DNA of 50,828 bases from Methylomonas koyamae (GTDB taxonomy: Bacteria > Pseudomonadota > Gammaproteobacteria > Methylococcales > Methylomonadaceae): assembly GCF_001644025.1 (NCBI RefSeq), contig NZ_LUUK01000016.1, positions 1-50,828 of the forward strand, given 5' to 3'. The notes beneath the pieces were generated by a model. It ran no database searches and had not been told where the DNA came from. It was given only the letters and a program-made list of their open reading frames with translations. Position numbers and translations under genes: made by a program. This document shows, piece after piece, positions 17,498 through 27,621 of the stretch (positions within the stretch are counted from its first letter, which is position 1; every line of letters starts with the position of its first letter).

Positions 17498-18127
17498 TTA
17501 GTTTTTCAATTGGGCGGCAACGGCGGCACGGCGGGTGATTTCCGCCCAGTCGCCGGCATCGACCAGATCGGCCGGCGCCATCCATGAGCCGCCGACGCAG
17601 GCGACATTGCTCAAGGCCAAATATTCCGGGGCGTTTTTCGGATTGACCCCACCGGTTGGGCAGAAGGTTACTTGCGGCAGCGGACCGCCGATCGATTTCA
17701 ACATCGGAATGCCGCCGGCGGCTTCGGCCGGAAAGAATTTCATCGCGGTAATGCCTCGGTCCAACAAGCGCATCACTTCGCTGGGCGTGATGACGCCGGG
17801 CAACAGCGGCACGCTGGTTTCCAACGCGGCGTCCAACAAGGTTTCGGTGACGCCGGGGCTGACGATGAATTCGGCGCCGGCTTCGATCGCGGCATGCAGG
17901 GTTTGCACATTGATGATGGTGCCGGCGCCGACGATCGCGCCGGGGACTTCGGCCTTGATGCGGCGAATCGCATCCAGCGCCACCGGGGTGCGCAACGTGA
18001 TTTCCAGTACTTTCAGTCCGCCGTCGACCAGCGCTTTTGCCAGCGGAACGGCGCTTTCGAGATGGTTGATGACCATGACCGGCATTACCGGCGAGGTGGT
18101 CATGACTTCTTGGATGCTTACGGTCAT
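17498..18127 (-). CDS. eda: 2-keto-3-deoxy-6-phosphogluconate (KDPG) aldolase
   Basis: A 209-residue class I aldolase that splits KDPG to pyruvate and glyceraldehyde 3-phosphate, the last Entner-Doudoroff step and a cleavage step of some RuMP cycle variants. GGLKVLEITLRTP carries the catalytic glutamate and GITAMKFFPAEAAGG the Schiff-base lysine. CPTGGVNP and CVGGSWMAP bind phosphate. Length is normal. It lies 36 bases after edd on the same strand, so edd-eda form an operon. Confidence 0.95.
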   Translation of the reverse strand: MTVSIQEVMTTSPVMPVMVINHLESAVPLAKALVDGGLKVLEITLRTPVALDAIRRIKAEVPGAIVGAGTIINVQTLHAAIEAGAEFIVSPGVTETLLDAALETSVPLLPGVITPSEVMRLLDRGITAMKFFPAEAAGGIPMLKSIGGPLPQVTFCPTGGVNPKNAPEYLALSNVACVGGSWMAPADLVDAGDWAEITRRAAVAAQLKN

Positions 18128-18163
18128 GGTTTTAATCCTGTAGGTTGGTTTGTTGTTATTGTG

Positions 18164-19984
18164 TTAATCGACGTAAAACAAGTTGGTCGCGCCGGTTTCG
18201 GCGGACGAGGCGTGGGCGCGGAAGCCGCCGAACAATTCCCGGCCCATGCCGAAGTGGTGGCCCTTCGCCGAATTGGCGGCGGCGACCCTGGCCTCGAATT
18301 CCGCCGGATCGACCTGGACGTTGACTTCGCCGGTCTGCGTGTTCAAAACGATGACGTCGCCGTCGCGGACCTTGGCCAGCGGACCGCCGTCCAGGCATTC
18401 CGGGCACATGTGAATCGCCGATGGCACTTTTCCGGAGGCACCGGACATGCGGCCGTCCGTGATCAGGGCCACTTTGAAGCCTTTGTCCTGCAATACGCCC
18501 AGCGGCGGCGTCAGTTTGTGCAATTCAGGCATGCCGTTGGCTTTCGGTCCTTGGAAGCGTAACACCACGATGCAGTCTTTCTCCAACTCGCCGCGTTTGA
18601 AGGCCGCGACCACGTCATCTTGATCGTCGAAGACCACGGCAGGGGCGGTCACGACTTGATGTTGCTCGGCGACAGCCGAGATCTTCGAGACGCCGCGGCC
18701 GAGGTTGCCGTGCATCACGTTCAGGCCGCCGGTCGGTTGGAAGGGCTGGCCGACCGTGGAAATGACCGCATCGTCCTGCGAGCTCGCCGGCCCTGCTTCC
18801 CAGCGCAGTCCGGCCTCGGTCAGCTTCGGTTCCCGGCTGTATTGCGCCATGCCGCGTTCGTCGCCTATCGTCAGGATGTCGCCGTGCAGCAGGCCGTTGC
18901 GCAGCAGTTCGGCGATCAAAACGCCCATGCCGCCGGCCGCTTGGAAGTGGTTGACGTCGGCCGAGCCGTTGGGATAGATCTTGGCTAGCAGTGGGATGAT
19001 TTTCGACAGCTTGTCGAAGTCGTCCCAGTTGATAATCACACCGGCGGCGCGGGCGATCGCGATCAAATGTATCGTGTGATTGGTCGATCCGCCGGTGGCC
19101 AACAGGCCGATCAGCGCGTTGACGATGGCCTTTTCATCGATGGCGCGGCCTATCGGTCTGAAGTCGTTGCCGGCCGCGGTGAATTTCAAGACTTGCTTGG
19201 CGGCGGCCTTGGTCAACTCGTCGCGTAGCGGCGTGTAAGGATTGATGAAGGAGCTGCCGGGCAAGTGCAGGCCCATGATCTCGACCATCATCTGATTGCT
19301 GTTGGCGGTGCCGTAAAAGGTGCAGGTGCCGGGGCTGTGGTAGGACTGCGACTCGGATTCCAGTAGCTCCTTGCGGCCGACCTTGCCTTCGGCATAGAGT
19401 TGGCGAATACGGACCTTTTCCTTGTTGGGCAGGCCGCTGGGCATCGGACCGGCCGGGACGAATACCGCCGGCAGATGGCCGAAACTCAGGGCGCCGATCA
19501 ACAGGCCGGGGACGATCTTGTCGCAGACGCCCAGGTACAACGCGGCGTCGAACATGTTGTGGCTAAGGCCGATCGCGGTGCTCATTGCAATCACGTCCCG
19601 GCTGAACAGCGACAACTCCATGCCGGGTTGGCCTTGGGTGACGCCGTCGCACATCGCCGGCACGCCGCCGGCGAATTGGGCGACGCCGCCGGCATCGCGC
19701 ACGGCTTGTTTGATCAATGCCGGAAAGTCCTTATAGGGTTCGTGGGCGGACAGCATGTCGTTGTACGCCGAAATGATGCCGACATTGGGTTTTTGCGAAC
19801 CGGCCAAGTCTTCCTTTTCGCCGCCGGCGCAGGCCGCGAAGCCGTGAGCCAGATTGCCGCACGCCAGTTTGGCGCGGTGTGGGCCTTGGTCGACGGCGGC
19901 TTCCAGACGGGACAAATAGGCGCCGCGGCTGTCGCGACTGCGTTCGATGATGGTTTGCGTGACTTTTTCGAGTGTGGGATGCAT
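18164..19984 (-). CDS. edd: 6-phosphogluconate dehydratase
   Basis: A 606-residue iron-sulfur dehydratase (IlvD/Edd family) converting 6-phosphogluconate to KDPG. Cluster-ligand and family segments are visible: [49 protein letters not shown] and the C-terminal [19 protein letters not shown]. Length matches E. coli Edd. It sits directly before eda. zwf and pgl lie upstream on the same strand, separated by a methyltransferase remnant. Confidence 0.95.
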   Translation of the reverse strand: MHPTLEKVTQTIIERSRDSRGAYLSRLEAAVDQGPHRAKLACGNLAHGFAACAGGEKEDLAGSQKPNVGIISAYNDMLSAHEPYKDFPALIKQAVRDAGGVAQFAGGVPAMCDGVTQGQPGMELSLFSRDVIAMSTAIGLSHNMFDAALYLGVCDKIVPGLLIGALSFGHLPAVFVPAGPMPSGLPNKEKVRIRQLYAEGKVGRKELLESESQSYHSPGTCTFYGTANSNQMMVEIMGLHLPGSSFINPYTPLRDELTKAAAKQVLKFTAAGNDFRPIGRAIDEKAIVNALIGLLATGGSTNHTIHLIAIARAAGVIINWDDFDKLSKIIPLLAKIYPNGSADVNHFQAAGGMGVLIAELLRNGLLHGDILTIGDERGMAQYSREPKLTEAGLRWEAGPASSQDDAVISTVGQPFQPTGGLNVMHGNLGRGVSKISAVAEQHQVVTAPAVVFDDQDDVVAAFKRGELEKDCIVVLRFQGPKANGMPELHKLTPPLGVLQDKGFKVALITDGRMSGASGKVPSAIHMCPECLDGGPLAKVRDGDVIVLNTQTGEVNVQVDPAEFEARVAAANSAKGHHFGMGRELFGGFRAHASSAETGATNLFYVD

Positions 19985-20141
19985 CGTGGTGTCCTGGTCG
20001 GAAAATAAACGTTTAACGGAATCTCAAGGTCAGCCACATATGAGGCCCGACTGCTTTCGCTTTGGAATTGGTACCGAGCGAGCAGCGGAAATGGCTGGGT
20101 CTAAACAGAAGTCAGCACGACGGGTGGCCACGGCCTCCGGT

Positions 20142-20645
20142 TCAAGCGCTGTTGGTCGGTTCTATCCAAAAACGTTGCCAGCCGAGCAAGCTCGGTTCTA
20201 AATCGCGAAATTCGGAGGCAGGGTGGGGTCTGATCGCGTTGACCGCTTCCAAATCCAGAACCTCTACCAGGCGCAGTTTTTTGGTAGCCAAACCGGCGGC
20301 TCGCCGGCACTTATCCACTCGCCGGCGATTCGGCAAGCCTTTACGGGAATACGTCATCCGATACAGCCCAGTCGGCCAACTTAAAAAATCAAACGGCGGA
20401 TAGGGCTCCAGCCCATGGCTTTTTAAGTCGACTTTGCGTAGCGAACCCCCGTCGGCGCGTAGCGCTTGCCGAATATTCAGAAGCGTCGCGTCCAGCTGAT
20501 CGACGTGTTCCAATACCGCGCGCGAAATAATGACATCGTAGCGGGCGGTTTTTCCCGACAATCCGTCGTCGGCGACGCGGGCGAAAAAGTAATCGGCTTG
20601 GTCATGACGGCCTTCAAAATCAAAAACGCATCGTTTTTCAGATTT
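20142..20645 (-). pseudogene. Truncated SAM-dependent methyltransferase remnant
   Basis: The reading frame from the in-frame stop at 20646-20648 down to the TGA at 20142 encodes the C-terminal part of a Methyltransf_11/23-like protein: YDVIISRAVLEHVDQL is the motif that follows the SAM site, and RADGGSLRKVDLKSHGL the next strand. The N-terminal third with the glycine-rich SAM loop is missing, and only a TTG at 20561 could serve as an internal start. It interrupts the pgl to edd interval. I read it as a decayed insertion. A short functional protein is unlikely. Confidence 0.6.
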
Positions 20646-20698
20646 TTACTATACACCGGTCGCCCCTTGGCTGGTTTCTCGGATTGCAGTTTTTCAGG

Positions 20699-21409
20699 TT
20701 ACGGCGCCCAATACAACTCCACTGGCACCTTATCTTGGTGTAACAACGCTCGGATCGGCATGTCTTCGACCGGGCCGTTCTGTTGAGCCTTGCCGAAGAT
20801 CGCCAATTTGTCCTCGCCGGTAAACAGGATAATGATGCGGTCGGTGTTCAGTAAGGCATTGCGGGTCAGCGTCATGCGTTCGGTGTTGGGACCGGTAATG
20901 TCGCTGGCTGTCGCCGTGATCGCCGCCGTCAGTTGGTCGTTATCCTCGCGTAGCGCATCGGCCAGGCCTTCGGCATGGGGAAACAGCGACGCGGTGTGGC
21001 CGTCCGCGCCCATGCCGACGATCGCCAGCGTGAACGGATTGGGCAGGCCGCGATAACGGGTTTCGGTTTCGGCTTGGCCGGCGGCGGCGGTCGCGGCCGC
21101 GTTTTTCATACCGACGAACTCGACGTTTTTGGCGTTATTGATTAACAGGCTGCGGCGAATCAGCGCTTCATTGCTGGCGGCGTGTTGGTCGTCGACCCAG
21201 CGCTCGTCGACGAGGCCGATCCGGATTTTTTTCCAGTTCATGTCGGCTTTGGACAAGGCTTCGTAAAGCGGCGCCGGTGTCGTGCCGCCGGAAACCAACA
21301 ACGTGGCCAGACCGTGTTTGCTAATACCCTCGGCCAGAACGTCCTGACATTCGGCCGACAGCGCGGTCAGCAGGTGGGTGCGGTTTTCAAAAAAGAATTC
21401 TCTAACCAT
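20699..21409 (-). CDS. pgl: 6-phosphogluconolactonase
   Basis: A 236-residue enzyme hydrolysing 6-phosphogluconolactone to 6-phosphogluconate. LLVSGGTTPAPLYEAL, IRIGLVDERWVDDQHAASN and VGMGADGHTASLFP are DevB/Pgl signatures. The start at 21409 (MVREFFFENR) matches the family N-terminus; the frame is open upstream. It follows zwf by 35 bases on the same strand and supplies edd with substrate. Confidence 0.93.
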   Translation of the reverse strand: MVREFFFENRTHLLTALSAECQDVLAEGISKHGLATLLVSGGTTPAPLYEALSKADMNWKKIRIGLVDERWVDDQHAASNEALIRRSLLINNAKNVEFVGMKNAAATAAAGQAETETRYRGLPNPFTLAIVGMGADGHTASLFPHAEGLADALREDNDQLTAAITATASDITGPNTERMTLTRNALLNTDRIIILFTGEDKLAIFGKAQQNGPVEDMPIRALLHQDKVPVELYWAP

Positions 21410-21444
21410 GATCTTAAAACTCTCGATGGGTGCGGTGCGTGTAA

Positions 21445-22911
21445 TTATTCTTCCCAGGCGCGGCCGTCGCGGGCCAGCAGCGCGACCGAAGCGATCGGCC
21501 CCCAACTGCCGGCCGGATAGGATTTCGGCGCGCTATGGCTATGGGCCCAGGCGTCCTGGATCGAGTCGACCCAGGTCCAGGCCTGTTCGATTTCCTCGCG
21601 GCTTAAAAACAGCGTCGGATTGCCGCGCAGGGCTTCCAGAATCAGCTTTTCGTAACCGCCGAAGATGCTGTTCTTCTTGAAGGTTTCCGAAAAGCTTAAG
21701 TCCAGCTTGGTTTGCTGTAATTTGATGTTGCCGTCGATACCGGGCACTTTGTTCAGCATCACCACGTCCACGCCTTCGTTGGGCTGCAAGTGGATGACCA
21801 GCTTGTTGGCCGGCAGTTCGCGGAAGCTGTCCTTGAAGATGTTGTGCGGCAACTGCTTGAAATTGACTACGATTTCGGTGCGTTTGTTGGGCATGCGCTT
21901 GCCGGTCCGCATGTAAAACGGCACGCCGGCCCAACGCCAGTTATCGATGTCGACCCGAATTGCCACGAAGCTTTCGGTGGTACTTTCCTTGTTGGCACCT
22001 TCTTCTTCGAGATAACCCGGTACCGCCGAGCCTTTGATGAAGCCGGCAGTGTATTGGCCGCGCACGGTTTTTTCCTCGACATTGCGGACCGTGATCGGCC
22101 GCAACGATTTCAATACCTTGATCTTTTCCATATGTATGCTTTCCGCCGACAAGTCGGCCGGCGGCTCCATCGCCACGAAGGTCAGGATTTGCAGTAAATG
22201 GTTCTGCAGCATGTCGCGGAGCTGACCGGTCTTGTCGAAGTATTCCCAGCGGCCTTCGATACCGATGTCTTCGCCGACCGTGATTTGAATGTGGTCTATC
22301 GTGTTGTGATTCCAGTTGGTCGTGAAGATCGAATTGGCGAAACGCAACGCCAGCAGATTGAGCACGGTTTCCTTGCCCAGGTAATGGTCGATGCGATAGA
22401 CCTGATCCTCGTGGAAGACATCGGCGACTACGTCATTGATTTCCTTGGAAGATTTCAAATCGTGGCCTATCGGTTTTTCCATCACCATCCGGGATTCGGG
22501 CGTCAGCACGCCGCAACTATGCAGGCCCTGGCAGATGTTCTTGAACAGAAACGGCGCGACCGCGAAATAATTGACCATCACCCGCTTTTCGGCGTCGACC
22601 GCATTGTTCAATTGGCGGTATTGGTCGGGTTGGGTCAGGTCGATTTTCAGATACGACAGGCGTTGTGAAAAACGCTGCCAGATTTCTTCGTTGATCGTGT
22701 TATGCAAAAAAGCGACCAGGCTTTTGTGGGCAATTTCGACGAAGCCGGCGCTGGTTTCTTCCAGTCTGTCGACGCCGATGATGCGGGTGTCGGGTTCCAA
22801 TAGATTGGATTTCTCTAGACGGTATAACGAGATCAGCAATTTGCGTTTCGACAAATCGCCCAGCGCGCCGTAGATCACCAAGTCGCAGGGTTTATAGGAA
22901 TTGTTTTTCAT
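21445..22911 (-). CDS. zwf: Glucose-6-phosphate 1-dehydrogenase
   Basis: A 488-residue NAD(P)-dependent enzyme making 6-phosphogluconolactone. The nucleotide-binding segment is LVIYGALGDLSKRKLL (GxxGDL type) and the active-site segment YRIDHYLGKETVLNL. VPFYMRTGKRMPNKRTEIVV and LDLSFSETF follow. The ATG at 22911 gives the expected N-terminus; the frame is open upstream. With pgl, edd and eda it completes the oxidative Entner-Doudoroff branch, which in RuMP methylotrophs also serves formaldehyde oxidation. Confidence 0.95.
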   Translation of the reverse strand: MKNNSYKPCDLVIYGALGDLSKRKLLISLYRLEKSNLLEPDTRIIGVDRLEETSAGFVEIAHKSLVAFLHNTINEEIWQRFSQRLSYLKIDLTQPDQYRQLNNAVDAEKRVMVNYFAVAPFLFKNICQGLHSCGVLTPESRMVMEKPIGHDLKSSKEINDVVADVFHEDQVYRIDHYLGKETVLNLLALRFANSIFTTNWNHNTIDHIQITVGEDIGIEGRWEYFDKTGQLRDMLQNHLLQILTFVAMEPPADLSAESIHMEKIKVLKSLRPITVRNVEEKTVRGQYTAGFIKGSAVPGYLEEEGANKESTTESFVAIRVDIDNWRWAGVPFYMRTGKRMPNKRTEIVVNFKQLPHNIFKDSFRELPANKLVIHLQPNEGVDVVMLNKVPGIDGNIKLQQTKLDLSFSETFKKNSIFGGYEKLILEALRGNPTLFLSREEIEQAWTWVDSIQDAWAHSHSAPKSYPAGSWGPIASVALLARDGRAWEE

Positions 22912-23104
22912 TGAGGGTACCGAAAACCAAGAGAATGTGGCCGCCGACCGACCCAGCGTTCGACTCGGCTTGTCGATCTGAATCAGCCGGCCGCGCATCG
23001 TGGCGAAAATGCACCCATTATAATGGCTCAGGCCGGCGCCAAACAAGGCTTTCGGCTGGAGGTGCCGATTTCTCTGGGTTTATCGGGGCGTCGGCCGGGG
23101 CGTT

Positions 23105-23668
23105 TCAGCCGAACATTTCGGTGGAATAGCGCTGGATTTTCACTGTGCTCGACCAGTAATCGGCCGGCAGGCCTGCTTTGCGTTTTAGATGTCGCAAAAA
23201 TTCGGCTGGGTCCGGCAGATCCTCCCAAACCGAGGGTAGAAAAGTACCGCGCCTGCCGCCTTCGCTCAGAATCAGACCGTCGATGCCGGGCCGAAGTTGG
23301 CCGAGCAGGTCCGTTTCGGATGCGAAATAGAGCGGTTCGGATGGACTCAATACCGAAATATGCAGGCTAAGTCGCGCCGATTCCGCTGCGGTGACCGGTG
23401 GAAAACGCGAATCGCGGAAAGCGGCGGCATAGGCGTTCTCGGCGACATCCTCGGCCAACGGCCGCGCGGCTTCCAGCCGGCCAATGCAACCGCGCAGTTG
23501 ACCGGCCAGTTCCAGTGTCACGAAAGTCGCCGCCGGCCCGGTCAATTTGGCGGGATAATCCGCCAGATTGACCGGCAACGGCCGGCCATGCGCGAGGCCG
23601 TGGGCAATGGATGCCCTCGCCAGGGTCAGCAAGCAGCCGCGTTCGACGTCATTCAACGACATAGGCAC
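23105..23668 (-). CDS. amrA: AMMECR1-domain protein, AmmeMemoRadiSam system protein A
   Basis: A 187-residue AMMECR1-fold protein. The conserved core LRGCIGRLEAARPLAEDV followed by AFRDSRFPPVT is diagnostic, and the C-terminus has GTFLPSVWEDLPDPAEFL. The biochemical role is unknown. It overlaps the MEMO-type gene by 20 bases on the same strand and is coupled to it. A radical-SAM gene diverges upstream, making the well-known but functionally obscure three-gene set. Confidence 0.9.
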   Translation of the reverse strand: MPMSLNDVERGCLLTLARASIAHGLAHGRPLPVNLADYPAKLTGPAATFVTLELAGQLRGCIGRLEAARPLAEDVAENAYAAAFRDSRFPPVTAAESARLSLHISVLSPSEPLYFASETDLLGQLRPGIDGLILSEGGRRGTFLPSVWEDLPDPAEFLRHLKRKAGLPADYWSSTVKIQRYSTEMFG

Positions 23669-24428
23669 CGTAACCCACGACTCTGGCTTTGTCGCCGGCG
23701 GTATCGCCGGAGTTACGCAAATCGATGGTCTTGATCGACCGTCCCGTGTCGCGCAGGAGTTTTAACAAGCCGTTGACGCCGACCCGGCCGCAAGCGGCGT
23801 CGCCGACGATTTCCTCGTAGCGTAGCGCTTCGATCAGGCGGCTGGTGTCGCGGTCTAGGCGTTGAGCGGTCGCGTAATCGTGGTAATGGCTCAAGTCGGA
23901 ACTGATCACCAACAAGGTTTCGTCGCCACCCCAGAGTAATTCAAGCAGGCTGGCGACCTGGGAGGGTTCCGCTTCGCCGGCGACGATCGGAATCAGCTTG
24001 AAGTCGCGAAATACTTCTTGCAAAAAGGGTAGATGCACTTCTAGGCTGTGTTCGAGGGTATGGGCCTGTTCGACGTACTCCACGAACGGCAATTGCAGTA
24101 ATTTGGCTATCGCATCGCGATCGACTTCGACATCGCCCAGCGGTGTACTATAGGCGTGAGCGCGACTGACCGCCAAACCGCGAAAAGCGACTTGGTGCGA
24201 CGGGCCGATCAACACGACCCTGCGGACCCGCTCGGCGGCGGTTGCCAAGCGCGCGTAAGCGGTGGCGGCGACCGGAGCGGAATAGATGTAACCGGCGTGG
24301 GGGACGATTATGGCCTTGGGTACGTTGCCGCTGGAATCGGCCGCGCGCAGATAGCTGTCGACCGCATTATGCAATTGTAAGGGATCGGCCGGGTAAAAGC
24401 GGCCGGCCACCGCGGGTTTTCTGTTCAT
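23649..24428 (-). CDS. amrB: MEMO1-family protein, AmmeMemoRadiSam system protein B
   Basis: A 259-residue MEMO-like protein related to extradiol dioxygenase folds. RKPAVAGRFYPADP at the N-terminus, IIVPHAGYIYSAPVAATAY, VLIGPSHQVAFRGLAVS and ISSDLSHYHDYATAQRLD contain the conserved histidines and acidic residues of the metal-like site. Length is normal. It starts 141 bases from the divergent radical-SAM gene, so the two transcripts may share a control region. Confidence 0.9.
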   Translation of the reverse strand: MNRKPAVAGRFYPADPLQLHNAVDSYLRAADSSGNVPKAIIVPHAGYIYSAPVAATAYARLATAAERVRRVVLIGPSHQVAFRGLAVSRAHAYSTPLGDVEVDRDAIAKLLQLPFVEYVEQAHTLEHSLEVHLPFLQEVFRDFKLIPIVAGEAEPSQVASLLELLWGGDETLLVISSDLSHYHDYATAQRLDRDTSRLIEALRYEEIVGDAACGRVGVNGLLKLLRDTGRSIKTIDLRNSGDTAGDKARVVGYGAYVVE

Positions 24429-24569
24429 GGCTGATCCTTATCACTAGTTATTGGTACGATCAGACGGGGCAAACGGTCAAAGCGGAGTGGATCGCTTGCC
24501 GGGGCTTGCATTATTGAGTATAGCCGACGGGAGACAGTGGTTTTCGATTGGGGTTCAAGGAGAACGGCG

Positions 24570-25652
24570 ATGACGACATTCCTCGGCGGCGATACCGTCG
24601 CCACCCGCTATTGGCACGCGCTCGACGACGGTCGCGTCCAGTGCGATCTATGCCCGCGTTTTTGCAAATTGCATGAAAGCCAGCGTGGCTTGTGCTTTGT
24701 GCGGCAAAATCTGGATAGCCGCATCGTGATGACCAGCTACGGCCGCTCCAGCGGCTTCGCGGTTGATCCCATCGAAAAAAAACCGCTGAATCACTTTTTG
24801 CCGGGCTCGCCGGTACTGTCGTTCGGTACCGCCGGTTGCAATCTGGCTTGCAAGTTTTGTCAGAATTGGGACATCAGTAAATCCCGTGAGATGGATACCT
24901 TGACGCGCCGCGCCGCGCCGGAGGCTATAGCCAACGCTGCTTTGGCCCATGGCTGCCGGAGCGTGGCTTACACCTATAACGACCCGGTGATTTTCCACGA
25001 GTACGCGATCGATACCGCGCAAGCTTGCCGCGACCTCGGTCTGAAATCGGTCGCGGTAACGGCGGGCTATGTATGCCCGGAGCCGCGCGTTGAGTTTTAC
25101 CGATACATGGATGCCGCTAATGTTGACCTGAAAGCCTTCAGCGAAAGGTTCTACCGCAAAGTCACCGGCGGTCATTTGCAAGCAGTCTTGGATACCTTAT
25201 TGTATTTGCAGCACGAAACCCAGGTTTGGCTGGAATTGACGACCTTGCTGATTCCCGACGAAAACGATAGCGAAGCCGAATTGGAGGCGATGACCCAATG
25301 GGTGGTCGAACATTTGGGGCCGGAGGTGCCGATGCATTTCACCGCCTTCCATCCCGATTGGAAAATGACCGACAAGCCGCGTACGCCGTTATCTACCTTG
25401 TTACGGGCCAGGCAGATCGCGACCAAAAATGGCGTTCGTTACGCCTATGTCGGCAACGTGCACGATAAGGCCGCCGAAAGCACGTACTGCCACCAGTGCG
25501 GCGAAATGCTGATAGGCCGGGACTGGTATGTGTTGTCGGATTGGAATCTGAATGCAGCCGGAGGCTGCCGATTCTGCGGCACTGCTTGCGCCGGTTTGTT
25601 CGAAGCGGCGCCCGGCGATTGGGGCGCGAAACGGATCGGGGTTAGCATTTAA
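24570..25652 (+). CDS. amrS: Radical SAM enzyme of the AmmeMemoRadiSam system
   Basis: A 360-residue radical SAM protein (PflA-like). An N-terminal cysteine-rich box CDLCPRFC precedes the cluster motif CNLACKFCQNW (CxxxCxxC). SVAYTYNDPVIFHEY and the C-terminal CHQCGE/CRFCGTAC cysteines match the AmrS group. The ATG at 24570 follows AAGGAG by 7 bases and is chosen over an upstream GTG. It diverges from the AMMECR1 and MEMO genes. Substrate unknown; a radical modification supported by the other two proteins is an inference from their constant association. Confidence 0.92.
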   Translation: MTTFLGGDTVATRYWHALDDGRVQCDLCPRFCKLHESQRGLCFVRQNLDSRIVMTSYGRSSGFAVDPIEKKPLNHFLPGSPVLSFGTAGCNLACKFCQNWDISKSREMDTLTRRAAPEAIANAALAHGCRSVAYTYNDPVIFHEYAIDTAQACRDLGLKSVAVTAGYVCPEPRVEFYRYMDAANVDLKAFSERFYRKVTGGHLQAVLDTLLYLQHETQVWLELTTLLIPDENDSEAELEAMTQWVVEHLGPEVPMHFTAFHPDWKMTDKPRTPLSTLLRARQIATKNGVRYAYVGNVHDKAAESTYCHQCGEMLIGRDWYVLSDWNLNAAGGCRFCGTACAGLFEAAPGDWGAKRIGVSI

Positions 25653-25681
25653 ATCGGCCGGTGATAAGCGCGCCGGCCGAT
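25653..25681. terminator. Bidirectional hairpin between amrS and purM
   Basis: ATCGGCCGG (25653-25661) pairs perfectly with CCGGCCGAT (25673-25681) in the 36-base gap between convergent genes. On the minus strand TTTAAAT follows. A shared terminator is likely. Confidence 0.6.
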
Positions 25682-25688
25682 GGCGAGG

Positions 25689-26732
25689 TTAACGGTAAAC
25701 GACGCTGGGCTTGCCGTCGCCGGCGACGATTTCACCGATCGTAAACGCGGTTTCGCCTTGCCGGCCGAGAATTTCCAAGGTTGCGGCTTCGTCGGCCGCC
25801 GCCACGCAAACGATCATGCCGACGCCGCAGTTGAAGGTGACCAGCATATCGTCTCGCGCCACATTACCCTGTTGTTGTAACCATTGAAAAATCGCCGGGA
25901 AATGCCAGCTAGCCAGGTCGATTGAGGCATTCAGACCGTTCGGCAAAACTCTAGGCAGGTTTTCGGTAATGCCGCCGCCGGTAATATGCGCCATCGCATG
26001 TACAGGGACGGACTTCAGTAATTCGAGCAAGGGTTTGACGTAGATGCGGGTCGGCGTCAGCAGCGTTTCGCCCAGCGGTTTGCCGTTGACGGTGTCGGTC
26101 CAGGTCAAGCCGCTACGCGCGACGATTTTGCGGATCAGCGAATAGCCGTTGGAATGTGGGCCGGACGAGGCCAGCGCGATCAATTTGTCGCCGGCTTGGA
26201 CTTGGCTACCGTCGATGATGCGGGACTTTTCGACGATGCCGACGCAGAAGCCGGCTAAATCGTAATCGCCGTCAGCGTACATGCCGGGCATTTCGGCGGT
26301 TTCGCCGCCGACCAGCGCCGCGCCAGCCTGTTCGCAACCCAGGCCTATGCCTTCGATCACACTGGCGGCGGTATCGACGTCGAGTTTGCCGGTCGCGAAA
26401 TAATCCAGGAAAAACAGCGGTTCGGCGCCTTGCACGATAATATCGTTGACGCACATCGCGACCAGATCGATGCCGACCGTGTCGTGAATGCCGGTGTCCA
26501 GCGCCAATTTCAATTTGGTGCCGACGCCGTCGGTGCCGGAAACCAGCACCGGCTGTTGATAGCGGTCCAGCGGCAGTTCGAACAGCGAACCGAAGCCGCC
26601 CAGTCCCGCCATCACGCCGGCGTTGCGGGTTTTGGCGGCGATGGGTTTGATGCGATCGACCAAGGCGTTTCCGGCTTCGATATCGACGCCGGCGCTTTTG
26701 TAATCCAGGCGGTCAGTGGGTTGTTCGCTCAA
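25689..26732 (-). CDS. purM: Phosphoribosylformylglycinamidine cyclo-ligase (AIR synthetase)
   Basis: A 347-residue purine biosynthesis enzyme that closes FGAM to AIR with [45 protein letters not shown]-like [15 protein letters not shown] and [16 protein letters not shown] are family signatures. I set the start at a TTG (26732) because AAAGAGG lies 6 bases upstream and it leaves 13 residues before AGVD, almost as in E. coli. An ATG 21 codons further up at 26795 would extend into the divergent promoter region. It diverges from the DUF2066 gene, an arrangement seen in other gammaproteobacteria. Confidence 0.94.
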   Translation of the reverse strand: MSEQPTDRLDYKSAGVDIEAGNALVDRIKPIAAKTRNAGVMAGLGGFGSLFELPLDRYQQPVLVSGTDGVGTKLKLALDTGIHDTVGIDLVAMCVNDIIVQGAEPLFFLDYFATGKLDVDTAASVIEGIGLGCEQAGAALVGGETAEMPGMYADGDYDLAGFCVGIVEKSRIIDGSQVQAGDKLIALASSGPHSNGYSLIRKIVARSGLTWTDTVNGKPLGETLLTPTRIYVKPLLELLKSVPVHAMAHITGGGITENLPRVLPNGLNASIDLASWHFPAIFQWLQQQGNVARDDMLVTFNCGVGMIVCVAAADEAATLEILGRQGETAFTIGEIVAGDGKPSVVYR

Positions 26733-26810
26733 GGTTGGCCTCTTTAAAGTTAAGATGGAATCGACCGATATTGTACTATATTCGAAATGTGACATTGTCA
26801 GGGTGGGCTA

Positions 26811-27620
26811 GTGAGCGAAGCATTTAAGAAGGCCGGACGGGCCGCGGTGGCCATGGTTTTAGCGAGTTTATTGGCGGCGCCGTGTGCCGATGCGGTCGAG
26901 GTTAAGGGCTTGTACGAGATCGAGTTGGTGGCGAGGGGCCAATCCGCCGAGGATAGGACACAGGTGATCAAGCAAGGCTTGTACGCCGTGTTGAGCCGAG
27001 TGCTGGTGTCCGAAGACATTTCCAATATTCCGGCGGTGCAACAGGCGCTGACTGGGGCGCAAAACTATGTCAAGCAATTCCAATTTTCGCTGATTTCCGC
27101 GGACGAATCGCCCGATACCGAGGCCCGTTTGGCGCGGATCGAGTTCGATGAGGATCAGGTGATGCAAGTGATGCGCGATAGCCATGTCGGCATCTGGAGC
27201 GAGATCCGCCCGGAAACGTTGGTGTGGCTAGTCGTCGATCAGGGCGGCAATCGTCAGTTTTACAATGCGGATACCATGCCGGAGCTGGAGAGTGCGCTGG
27301 CGTTCGCGGCGAAGGTCAAAGGCATTCCGATGATTTTTCCGATGCTGGACCTGGAGGAACAACAAAGAATCACGGTCAGCCAAGTGTTGAGCGCCGACTC
27401 GCGCGGTTTGTTGGCGGTTTCGGCTCGTTATGAAGTGACATCGGTCATGGCGGGGCGCATCGTCGAAAAAGGCGAATGCTGGCAGGGCGAGTGGGCGTTT
27501 TATTTCGATGGCAAGATCAAACAGTGGAACAGTCCTTGTCAGCCGTTGAAAGCGACGGCGGTAGCCGCCGCCCAGGGGGCTTACGATGTGCTTTCCAATT
27601 ATTACGGCGTGAAGCCTTGA
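26811..27620 (+). CDS. DUF2066-family secreted protein
   Basis: A 269-residue protein starting with GTG. The signal peptide spans about residues 1-28 (ending ADA). VKGLYEIELVARGQSAEDR opens the DUF2066 region, and CWQGEWAFYFDGKIKQW is near the C-terminus. The family is widespread next to purM in gammaproteobacteria, and its function is not established. Its stop is 1 base from the convergent membrane-protein gene. Confidence 0.82.
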   Translation: MSEAFKKAGRAAVAMVLASLLAAPCADAVEVKGLYEIELVARGQSAEDRTQVIKQGLYAVLSRVLVSEDISNIPAVQQALTGAQNYVKQFQFSLISADESPDTEARLARIEFDEDQVMQVMRDSHVGIWSEIRPETLVWLVVDQGGNRQFYNADTMPELESALAFAAKVKGIPMIFPMLDLEEQQRITVSQVLSADSRGLLAVSARYEVTSVMAGRIVEKGECWQGEWAFYFDGKIKQWNSPCQPLKATAVAAAQGAYDVLSNYYGVKP

Positions 27621-27621
27621 G

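Noticed and set aside
20062-20403. 113-codon plus-strand frame over the methyltransferase remnant
   Set aside because: It is antisense to a recognisable methyltransferase C-terminus and has no family motif.
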